34,586 nucleotides of DNA from Bradyrhizobium sp. STM 3809 (GTDB lineage: Bacteria > Pseudomonadota > Alphaproteobacteria > Rhizobiales > Xanthobacteraceae), in NCBI RefSeq assembly GCF_000239795.1, contig NZ_CAFJ01000246.1, positions 1-34,586 of the forward strand, read 5' to 3'. The position numbers and the translations under genes were made by a program. This document shows, piece by piece, positions 21,251 to 27,390 of this stretch; the stretch's first letter is position 1, and each line of letters opens with the position of its first letter. Below the pieces are notes generated by a model. It did not search any database and had not been told where the DNA came from. It saw only the letters and a list, made by a program, of their open reading frames with translations.

Positions 21251-22276
21251 TTACGCCATCGCCCGCTCCGGCAAGAGCTCCGCGATCTGCACCGCGTTCA
21301 GCGCGGCGCCCTTGAGCAGCTGGTCGGCGGCGACGAACATCGCGATGGAGTGGCCGGAGGGATCCGACAGGTCCTTGCGGATGCGGCCGACCAGCACGTC
21401 GTCCTGGCCCGAGGCGTCCACCGGCATCGGGAAGTAGTTCTTGGCGCGGTCGTCGACGATGCGCACGCCCGGGGCGGTGGCGAGGATGCGGCGGACCTCG
21501 TCCTCGGTGATCGGCTTCTCGCACTCGAAGGTGATGGCCTCGCAATGGGCGCGCAGCACCGGCACGCGGACGCAGGTGACGCCGATCGCGATGCCCTCAT
21601 CCTCGAAGATCTTGCGGGTCTCGTTGATGACCTTGGTCTCTTCGTCGTTGTAGCCGGTGTCGGCATCGATGGCGGTGTTGTGGCTGAACAGGTTGAAGGC
21701 GAATGGATGCGGCATCACCTTGGGCGCGTAGACCTGGCCGTTGAGGCTCGCGCGGGTCGACTGCACCAGTTCGTCCATTGCCGCCGCGCCGGCGCCGCTG
21801 GCGGCCTGATAGGTCGAGATGATCACGCGCTTGATGCGGTTCTGCTGGTGGATCGGCCACAGGGGCACCAGCGCGGTGATCGCCGCGCAGTTCGGATTGG
21901 CGATGATGCCCTTGTGGTCGCGGATGCGGCGGGCGTTGATCTCCGGGATCACCAGCGGCACGTTCGGGTCCATCCGGAACGCGGAGGAGTTGTCGACGAC
22001 GACAGCGCCGGAACGGACGGCGATAGGCGCGAACTTCTTGGAGATGCCGCTACCGGCCGAGAACAGCGCGATGTCGACGCCCTCGAAGGAGCGCTCGGTG
22101 AGCTCCTCGATCACGATCGTCTGGCCGCGAAAGGTGAGGGTCTGGCCGGCCGAGCGGGCGCTCGCCAGCGCCTTGAGCTTGCCGACGCGGACGTTGCGGC
22201 GGTCCAGGGTGGCAATGAACTCGGCGCCGACGGCGCCGGTGACGCCAACGATGGCAATGGTGGGATCTTGAGGCAC
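21251..22276 (-). CDS. asd: aspartate-semialdehyde dehydrogenase
   Basis: Asd reduces aspartyl phosphate to aspartate semialdehyde with NADPH, the branch point to lysine, diaminopimelate, threonine and methionine. The 341-residue product has the nucleotide-binding start IAIVGVTGAVGAEF, SAGSGISKKF, VVVDNSSAFRMD, the catalytic Cys130 in IIANPNCAAI, and RVPVLRAHCEAITFE. The start is the GTG at 22276, which follows GGAG by 9 bases. An in-frame ATG at 22327 is inside the loop of a terminator hairpin and has no ribosome site. Upstream on the same strand are a Thr/Lys-rich 23-codon ORF and that terminator, suggesting attenuation. asd runs against queA and tgt and splits the two queuosine genes. Confidence 0.95.
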   Translation of the reverse strand: MPQDPTIAIVGVTGAVGAEFIATLDRRNVRVGKLKALASARSAGQTLTFRGQTIVIEELTERSFEGVDIALFSAGSGISKKFAPIAVRSGAVVVDNSSAFRMDPNVPLVIPEINARRIRDHKGIIANPNCAAITALVPLWPIHQQNRIKRVIISTYQAASGAGAAAMDELVQSTRASLNGQVYAPKVMPHPFAFNLFSHNTAIDADTGYNDEETKVINETRKIFEDEGIAIGVTCVRVPVLRAHCEAITFECEKPITEDEVRRILATAPGVRIVDDRAKNYFPMPVDASGQDDVLVGRIRKDLSDPSGHSIAMFVAADQLLKGAALNAVQIAELLPERAMA

Positions 22277-22304
22277 GTGGTGGTCTCCGGTTGAAATTTG
22301 GGCA

Positions 22305-22339
22305 TAAAAAAAGCCCCGGACCTGCATCAGGCGGGGCTT
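22305..22339 (-). terminator. intrinsic terminator in the asd leader (attenuator)
   Basis: On the minus strand AAGCCCCG (22339-22332), a 13-base loop and CGGGGCTT (22318-22311) are followed by TTTTTTT. It stands after the leader ORF and 28 bases before the asd start codon, so it can only serve transcripts heading into asd. There is no annotated gene upstream on this strand that would need a terminator here. Confidence 0.8.
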
Positions 22340-22369
22340 CGGTTCGAAGATGGTCGCGATCGAGGTCGA

Positions 22370-22441
22370 TTACGCGCGCACGCCTCCCGAGTCCCCCTGG
22401 GGCTTGGTGGTTTTCGTCGTGCGTTTGGTCGAGGTCGACAT
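22370..22441 (-). CDS. putative asd leader peptide, Thr/Lys-rich
   Basis: This 23-codon ORF begins MSTSTKRTTKTTK. Of codons 3 to 13, six are Thr (ACC, ACC, ACG, ACG, ACC, ACC) and three are Lys (AAA, AAA, AAG). It ends in TAA 30 bases before the terminator stem. Thr and Lys are the end products of the pathway that asd feeds. That is the pattern of a ribosome-mediated attenuator, as with thrL of enterics. No Shine-Dalgarno is seen, but the predicted transcription start falls 0-3 bases before the AUG, so it may be leaderless; trpL of Sinorhizobium meliloti is known to be leaderless. Codons 15-19 (GGGGACTCGG) can pair with the 5' arm of the terminator. Confidence 0.65.
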   Translation of the reverse strand: MSTSTKRTTKTTKPQGDSGGVRA

Positions 22442-22449
22442 GATCAGGG

Positions 22450-22478
22450 ACCATAGGGGCGGCCGGAACTGCCGTCAA
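22450..22478 (-). promoter_or_regulatory. sigma70-type promoter of the asd leader
   Basis: On the minus strand TTGACG (22478-22473), a 17-base spacer and TATGGT (22455-22450) match a housekeeping promoter at 5 and 4 of 6 positions. Transcription would start about 22441-22444, at or just before the leader AUG. tgt starts divergently at 22548. Confidence 0.65.
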
Positions 22479-22547
22479 CGGGCCTGATCAAGCAGAAGCG
22501 GTCGATCGCGGTTGAATCGGCGGCCGTCCTGACGCAATAAGCCGGCC

Positions 22548-23702
22548 ATGAGCTCCCCCGGCGACGCACTCCCCAACCATTTCGAACTGCTGGCGACCTC
22601 CGGCACGGCCCGCACCGGCCGGCTGACGACCCCGCATGGCGTGGTCCGCACGCCCGCCTTCATGCCCGTCGGCACGGCCGGCGCGATGAAGGGCATCCAC
22701 TGGCGCGACGTGCGTGAGGCCGGCGCCGACATCGTGCTCGGCAACACCTATCATCTGATGCTGCGGCCCACCGCCGAGCGGATCGCGGCGCTGGGCGGCC
22801 TGCAGCGCTTCACCGGCTGGGGCGGGCCGATGCTGACCGATTCCGGCGGCTTCCAGGTGATGTCGCTGTCGGGCTTGCGCAAGCTGACGGAGCAGGGGGT
22901 GACGTTCCGCTCGCATATCGACGGCGCGAAGATCGAGCTGACGCCGGAGCGGGCCATCGAAGTGCAGCGCCTGTTCAACTCCGACATCGCGATGCAACTC
23001 GACGAATGCGTGCGGCTGCCCGCCGAGCCTGCCGATATCGAGCGCGCGATGCGGCTGTCGCTGCGCTGGGCCGAGCGCTGCCGCCGCGCCTTCGAGAGCG
23101 CGCCCGCCGGCTACATGCTGTTTGGCATCGTGCAGGGCGGCGACGTCCCCGCGCTGCGCGTGGCGAGCGCCGAGGCGCTCGTCGACATCGGTTTCCATGG
23201 CTATGCGATCGGCGGTCTCGCCGTCGGCGAGCCGCAGGCGGTGATGCTGGAGATGATCGAGGCCACCGTACCGGCATTGCCGGCCGACCGGCCGCGCTAC
23301 CTGATGGGCGTCGGCACGCCCGATGACCTCCTGGAGTCGGTGAAGCGCGGCGTCGACATGTTCGACTGCGTGCTGCCGACCCGAAACGGCCGCCACGGCG
23401 TGGCCTATACGCGGTTCGGTCCGGTCAATCTGCGCAATGCGCGCCATGCCGACGATGCCAGGCCGCTCGACGAGGACAGCCCGTGGCCGCCGGCGCGAAG
23501 CTATGCGCGCGCCTATCTGCACCACCTGATCAAGGCGGGCGAGGCGCTCGGGGCGACCCTGCTGTCGGAGATCAACATAGCCTACTTCCAGCAACTGATG
23601 GCCGGCATGCGCGAGGCGATCGCGCAGGGCCGCTTCGTCGAGTTCTACGAACGCACCAAGGCGGATTGGGCACGCGGCGATATCGCCCCACGCGCCGGCT
23701 GA
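22548..23702 (+). CDS. tgt: queuine/preQ1 tRNA-guanine transglycosylase, zinc ligands absent
   Basis: TGT exchanges guanine 34 of tRNAs with GUN anticodons for preQ1, before QueA acts. The 384-residue protein has the full TIM-barrel sequence: [37 protein letters not shown] (Asp98), [25 protein letters not shown] and the nucleophile Asp273 in [17 protein letters not shown]. In the usual enzyme a zinc site CxCxxC and a later His follow. Here those positions read Ser311, Trp313, Ala316 and Ile342 ([20 protein letters not shown], then [12 protein letters not shown]), so all four ligands are gone while the flanks are well conserved. ATG 22548 is supported by the conserved N-terminal region, although the ribosome site is weak. 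Confidence 0.95.
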   Translation: MSSPGDALPNHFELLATSGTARTGRLTTPHGVVRTPAFMPVGTAGAMKGIHWRDVREAGADIVLGNTYHLMLRPTAERIAALGGLQRFTGWGGPMLTDSGGFQVMSLSGLRKLTEQGVTFRSHIDGAKIELTPERAIEVQRLFNSDIAMQLDECVRLPAEPADIERAMRLSLRWAERCRRAFESAPAGYMLFGIVQGGDVPALRVASAEALVDIGFHGYAIGGLAVGEPQAVMLEMIEATVPALPADRPRYLMGVGTPDDLLESVKRGVDMFDCVLPTRNGRHGVAYTRFGPVNLRNARHADDARPLDEDSPWPPARSYARAYLHHLIKAGEALGATLLSEINIAYFQQLMAGMREAIAQGRFVEFYERTKADWARGDIAPRAG

Positions 23703-23850
23703 CGGCCATAATTTGCGTCGACCACGGCAAGCGCTTGCGCCGTCAGCGCATCATCGTCGGAACGTCGCAAATCTCCCGGCGCCTGCTGGCCGCGGGCGCA
23801 ACGCGAGAGAGGCGGCGTCGCGCCGTGGAACGTTCCGGCTGCGGTGCGGT

Positions 23851-24069
23851 TCAATTGCAGACGAAGCGGCTCTTCACGGAATGCTTGGTCACGAAGCCGT
23901 AGCCGCAGGTGTCACAGGTCCAGAGATAGCTGATCGCATTGTCGGCGAGATACGCCGATGCTTCCGCAGCTATCATGGAGTCGGCGCAGACCGGGCATGT
24001 CGGCAGATCGCATCCGCGCGGATCCGGGCGGGGCGATGCGGTCGACATGAGATCAGCGAGTGCTGACAT
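23851..24069 (-). CDS. small zinc-ribbon-like protein
   Basis: The 72-residue protein starts at MSALADLMSTASPRPDPRGC with an excellent AGGAGG 6 bases before the ATG at 24069. The frame stays open to 24570 upstream, but that part lacks a ribosome site and crosses a repeat array, so it is not included. Cysteines come as TCPVCADS (Cys25, Cys28) and TCDTCGYGF (Cys52, Cys55), a pair of CxxC knuckles 23 residues apart. That is a classic zinc-ribbon layout. Cys20 and Cys71 are extra. It could bind nucleic acid or a protein partner. No family name can be given with confidence. It is a single gene between tgt and cysK on the opposite strand. Confidence 0.78.
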   Translation of the reverse strand: MSALADLMSTASPRPDPRGCDLPTCPVCADSMIAAEASAYLADNAISYLWTCDTCGYGFVTKHSVKSRFVCN

Positions 24070-24133
24070 AGTGACCTCCTGGGCGATCTCTTTGTTGTCG
24101 TTTCTGCTTGAGTTGTCGTCGTCTGCTTTCGCG

Positions 24134-24254
24134 TCAACGCATCCGATTTTCAGCGTACCCGAATTTAAACGCTTCGAAGTCTCAACGCGTCCAACTTCCA
24201 ACGGGTCTGAAGTCCGCCACACGAATTCCGTTACACGAAGTCCGTCACACAAAG
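24134..24254. repeat. degenerate ~14-bp tandem array
   Basis: Three clear tandem 14-mers, TCCGCCACACGAAT, TCCGTTACACGAAG and TCCGTCACACAAAG, lie at 24213-24254. To their left are about five more degenerate units of 14-17 bases (for example TCAACGCATCCGATT, TCAACGCGTCCAACTTC). The region is visibly lower in GC than its surroundings. It lies 65 bases upstream of the zinc-ribbon gene start, so it would be in that gene's promoter region. Confidence 0.6.
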
Positions 24255-24632
24255 AGTTTGTCTGGTGGTCTCTTCTTGTACGATTTGTACGATCAGGTTT
24301 GGCTGATCGGTTTGAGATGATTGGTTCGCCTGAGCGATGCCATGAAGGTCGAAGCAAGCTTCTACCATTACCAACATGACATCTCGCTGATATCGCCGAG
24401 AGCACAGCCAAACCTGCACCGTGAATCTCCGCCCTACTGAAGTCTAACATACACCGAGTTCGTTGACCTTGTCGCAACACAAATGCGTTGGTTTTGCGTA
24501 ATTTAAGGACGACTTGTTGTGCGCCGCGATGATGAGGCGATCGCGTAAACGTGCTTGCGCAGCGCAACAAGCTCGCTGATGATGGTCAGAACCATTGACG
24601 AAACGGCGCCGGGGCGCACAGGGGGTGATTTC
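24255..24632. other. intergenic region upstream of cysK
   Basis: No gene supported. It is AT-richer than the surroundings and contains a direct repeat TGTACGATTTGTACGATCAG at ~24287. TTGACC near 24462 could be part of the cysK promoter. A seven-codon ORF (MRWFCVI) at 24483 has one Cys codon; no terminator accompanies it. Confidence 0.35.
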
Positions 24633-25601
24633 ATGGACTCGTCAGCTGCGGCACAACGTCCCGGACGCGGACGCATATTTGATTCAATTGTCGATGCGTT
24701 TGGCAACACGCCGATTGTGCGATTGCGAAAGCTGCCGGAGCAGCACGGCGTGAAGGCGACCATTCTCGCCAAGCTGGAATACTTCAACCCGGCAGCCAGC
24801 GTGAAGGACCGCATCGGTGTCGGCATGATCCTGGCGATGGAGCAGGCCGGCGTGCTCAAGCCGGACACCGTGCTGATCGAGCCGACCTCCGGCAATACGG
24901 GCATCGCGCTGGCCTTCGTGGCGGCCGCGCGCGGCTACAAGCTGAAGCTGGTGATGCCGGAATCGATGTCGGTCGAGCGGCGCAAGATGCTCGCCTTCCT
25001 TGGTGCGGAGATCGTGCTGACGCCGGCGGCGCAGGGCATGAAGGGCGCAATCGCCACCGCCGAGGAGCTGCTGCGAACCACGCCGAACTCGGTGATGCCG
25101 CAGCAGTTCAAGAACCTCGCCAACCCGGAGATCCATCGCCGCACCACGGCGGAGGAGATCTGGAACGACACCGCGGGCAAGATCGACGTGTTCGTCGCCG
25201 GCGTCGGCACCGGCGGCACCCTCACCGGCGTCGGCCAGGTGCTGAAGTCGCGCAAGCCGGATCTCAAGGTGGTTGCGGTCGAGCCGGAGGAGAGTCCGGT
25301 GCTGTCGGGCGGCCAGCATTCGCCGCACAAAATCCAGGGGATCGGCGCCGGCTTCGTGCCCGATATTCTCGATCGCTCCATCATCGACGAGATCGTCAAG
25401 ATCAACAGCGCGACCGCGATCGAGACCTCGCGCGCGCTGGCGCGCAACGAGGGCATTCCCGGCGGCATCTCCTCGGGCGCCGCGATCGCGGCGGCGATCG
25501 AACTCGGCAAGCGCCCGGAGAACGCCGGCAAGACGATCCTGGCGATCGTGCCGTCGTTCTCGGAGCGCTATCTGTCCACCGCCCTGTTCGAAGGGATCTG
25601 A
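24633..25601 (+). CDS. cysK: cysteine synthase (O-acetylserine sulfhydrylase)
   Basis: The enzyme makes L-cysteine from O-acetyl-L-serine and sulfide with pyridoxal phosphate. The product has 322 residues from ATG 24633, chosen for GGGGGTG 7 bases before it; the frame upstream to 24555 has weak start sites. PLP-lysine Lys58 lies in [11 protein letters not shown]. The substrate loop is [11 protein letters not shown], the phosphate-binding loop [13 protein letters not shown] and the C-terminal Ser motif [18 protein letters not shown] is the end; the terminal Ile is the residue CysE uses for docking in its own tail, but here it is CysK's. The isoform (A or B, or a paralogue acting on O-phosphoserine) cannot be settled. 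A BrnA-like gene starts 2 bases after its stop, so the two should be cotranscribed. Confidence 0.92.
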   Translation: MDSSAAAQRPGRGRIFDSIVDAFGNTPIVRLRKLPEQHGVKATILAKLEYFNPAASVKDRIGVGMILAMEQAGVLKPDTVLIEPTSGNTGIALAFVAAARGYKLKLVMPESMSVERRKMLAFLGAEIVLTPAAQGMKGAIATAEELLRTTPNSVMPQQFKNLANPEIHRRTTAEEIWNDTAGKIDVFVAGVGTGGTLTGVGQVLKSRKPDLKVVAVEPEESPVLSGGQHSPHKIQGIGAGFVPDILDRSIIDEIVKINSATAIETSRALARNEGIPGGISSGAAIAAAIELGKRPENAGKTILAIVPSFSERYLSTALFEGI

Positions 25602-25603
25602 TC

Positions 25604-25843
25604 ATGGCCGATCAGCCGCGGCGTCCCCGCACGCTGGCCGACGCCCGCACCGAGGCCGAGGCGGCATTCAAGAAGGTCACCACCAAGCCGGTGGAGGCGC
25701 CGCCGAAGAAGACCGCTGTCCCCGGAGTGCGCGAGCAGGTGACGTTGCGGATCGACCAGGACGTGCTCGAGCACTTCCAGGCCGGAGGCCCAGGCTGGCA
25801 GGACCGGATCAACGCAGCCTTGCGCAAGGCGGCAGGTCTGTAG
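25604..25843 (+). CDS. BrnA-like antitoxin-domain protein, no toxin partner
   Basis: The 79-residue protein has a charged N-terminal half (RTLADARTEAEAAFKKV, Lys/Pro-rich) and a C-terminal ribbon-helix-helix-like end: QVTLRIDQDVLEHFQAGGPG, then WQDRINAALRKAAG. That matches the BrnA antitoxin family (strand VTLRID, helix DVLEHFQ, WQxRINAALR). BrnT, the RNase toxin that normally precedes BrnA, is missing; the gene before it is cysK, only 2 bases away. It may be an orphan DNA-binding protein that regulates its own operon or another. The assignment rests on sequence resemblance only. Confidence 0.8.
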   Translation: MADQPRRPRTLADARTEAEAAFKKVTTKPVEAPPKKTAVPGVREQVTLRIDQDVLEHFQAGGPGWQDRINAALRKAAGL

Positions 25844-26230
25844 CTGGATGACGACGGCCCGGGCTGGCGAGCGATTCTCGGTCGGCTGGCCCGGCAACGT
25901 TGCCATGCGTTTTCCGATCAGGCCTTGTGGCTGTCGGTAGCGCTGAACTCCGGACGTGGAAGATTACCAGCGGCGTTCGGCCACGCGGTGTGCATTGCGC
26001 CATCCGTTGCTGCGCGCCGTGGTAAAATGGAGTGGCGCACGCCTGGATGGAACTTTTCAATTCTCTTCGGTTCCATCCTGATCTATCGTCGTCCAACGTT
26101 GTGTCTCCAATTCTCTTGCGTCTCCCTCCCGGCAAAACAGCGATGTCGTGAAGAGCTGGCCTCTGCCGCGCGTCGTCTGCCATGCTGGAATTGTCCCGAC
26201 TGAGCGATTTCGCCTCTCCGGGAGCGTTTC
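25844..26230. other. intergenic region upstream of the kai operon
   Basis: 387 bases without a supported gene. It presumably holds the kai promoter. An inverted pair GGAAC (26049-26053) and GGTTCC (26069-26074) is visible, but no complete sigma70 or EcfG (GGAAC-N17-CGTT) promoter could be identified. Confidence 0.35.
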
Positions 26231-27070
26231 ATGAGCGCCCAAGCTGAGCCGCCGGTTCGAGTGCTGCTCGTCGAAAGTGGTCCGGCGAGCGGACAAGTGG
26301 TGCGGGATGCGATCACCGGCCACGCGACGATGGATGGCTGCGAATTGTTGTCCGTGGCAACCGTTGCCGAAGCGCAAGTCATCATGGGCCAGCAGCCGAT
26401 CGACGTGGTCGTGCTGGACGCTGGCGATGCTGACGCGCACGGCGTCTGGGACGTCGGGGGTCTCAGGGCGGCGGGGGTGGACATCCCGATCATCGTCGTC
26501 AACGGAGCGTCCGACGCCGAGGTCGCGAACGCCTATATTCAGGCTGGAGCTCGCGACTATCTTCCGCGCGCGGATGCCGGGCCTTCGTCGTTGCGGCGCG
26601 CCGTGATCCATGCCACCGGCCGCCGCCGCCAGGATCGCATCGAGGACAACAGGCGCTCGCTTGCCAACGACCGCGACATGTCCTCGGCCGGCCGCGCCAC
26701 CAGCGTCACGGCGCACCTTGCCGGACATGGTTCGATCCGGGAGCGCGAGCCTGCGGCCTTCGCGAACCTGGTGGAGCAATATCTGGTCCTGTTTCGAGAA
26801 TATCTAGATCCTCGCGGCGATCACCACGTCCGTCCGCTGTCGACGATGGCGAGGATCACGACATCGATCGGCGATGAAGGCGGCGGGCCGCGCGACCTGC
26901 TCGATCTCCACGTGGTCGCGCTCGAAAGGGCCATCCTCGGAACGACGGTCGAGCGAACCAGCGCGCTGGTGTTCGAAGGCCGGCTGCTTGCGATCGAGAT
27001 GATGGGACTTCTGGTCGACTACTACCGGCTCGGACATCGGCGACGCGTTGCACCGGGAGATAGGGCATGA
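26231..27070 (+). CDS. pseudo-receiver protein with KaiA-like C-terminal domain
   Basis: The 279-residue protein is the first gene of the kai operon and its stop overlaps the kaiB start (ATGA). Residues ~9-125 form a response-regulator receiver fold: VRVLLVES, phospho-Asp position Asp63 in VVVLDAGDADAHG, IPIIVVNG and ARDYLPR. The acid pair is reduced (Glu15-Ser16) and the usual Lys is Arg113, so it may be a pseudo-receiver. Residues ~175-272 are helical, with DLLDLHVVALERAIL, then FEGRLLAIEMMGLLVDYYRL. That pattern is like the KaiA C-terminal domain, which has a helix with IHMELMDEF and the end DYRLTLIDVIAHLCEMYRRS, and it also resembles the RsbU N-terminal domain. The likely role is to stimulate KaiC phosphorylation. 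ATG 26231 follows GGGAG. Confidence 0.85.
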   Translation: MSAQAEPPVRVLLVESGPASGQVVRDAITGHATMDGCELLSVATVAEAQVIMGQQPIDVVVLDAGDADAHGVWDVGGLRAAGVDIPIIVVNGASDAEVANAYIQAGARDYLPRADAGPSSLRRAVIHATGRRRQDRIEDNRRSLANDRDMSSAGRATSVTAHLAGHGSIREREPAAFANLVEQYLVLFREYLDPRGDHHVRPLSTMARITTSIGDEGGGPRDLLDLHVVALERAILGTTVERTSALVFEGRLLAIEMMGLLVDYYRLGHRRRVAPGDRA

Positions 27071-27390
27071 CCCTGCAGCTCGGATTGTTCATCACCGGAC
27101 AGACGTCGAACTCTCTGCGGGCGATGGAAAACCTTCGCAGAATATTTCAGCAGGAGCTGAACATCCCCTGCGAGATCGACATCATCGACGTGCTGGAACA
27201 CCCCGAGATCGCCGAGGAGGAGAAGATCGTCGCGACACCCACGCTGGTGAAGCGTCATCCCGGCCCGGTGCGGAAAATCATCGGCGATCTCAGCGACACC
27301 AGGAAGGTCCTTCTCGGACTCGGGATCCTACAGAATTCGTCCGCGGTGCAGTTTGGAAAGGAGGAGGGGGCAGAGAATGAGCGGGACTAG
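27067..27390 (+). CDS. kaiB: circadian clock protein KaiB
   Basis: The 107-residue protein is KaiB, a thioredoxin-like fold-switching protein that binds the CI ring of KaiC and ends its phosphorylation phase. Characteristic blocks are LGLFITGQTSNSLRAMENLR, DIIDVLEHPEIAEEEKIVAT, PTLVKRHPGPVRKIIGDLSD and KVLLGLGIL. They match the cyanobacterial sequence pattern ID-VL-x-P-x-AEE-KI-ATPTL-PVR-IIGDLS. The last 15 residues are acidic. It starts within the stop of the preceding gene (4-base overlap) and its end overlaps the kaiC start by 14 bases, so translation of the three is coupled. Confidence 0.97.
   Translation: MTLQLGLFITGQTSNSLRAMENLRRIFQQELNIPCEIDIIDVLEHPEIAEEEKIVATPTLVKRHPGPVRKIIGDLSDTRKVLLGLGILQNSSAVQFGKEEGAENERD

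Noticed and set aside
22274..22327. asd starting at the upstream ATG at 22327.
   Set aside because: That ATG is in the loop of the terminator hairpin and has no ribosome site, while GTG 22276 has GGAG at a fair distance and begins the conserved protein.
24483..24506. Seven-codon ORF MRWFCVI upstream of cysK as a cysteine attenuator.
   Set aside because: Only one Cys codon, no terminator hairpin between it and cysK, and no ribosome site; chance is likely.
24070..24570. Extension of the zinc-ribbon frame to a 239-residue protein.
   Set aside because: The added part crosses the degenerate repeats, has no start with a ribosome site and no domain, while a near-perfect AGGAGG marks the ATG at 24069.
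26049..26074. EcfG (general stress) promoter for the kai operon from GGAAC at 26049.
   Set aside because: The matching CGTT is not found at the right 16-18-base distance; only an inverted GGTTCC is there.
25925..26203. Possible small gene between the BrnA-like gene and the kai operon.
   Set aside because: No ribosome site, no family resemblance, unusual composition for this genome; treated as intergenic.
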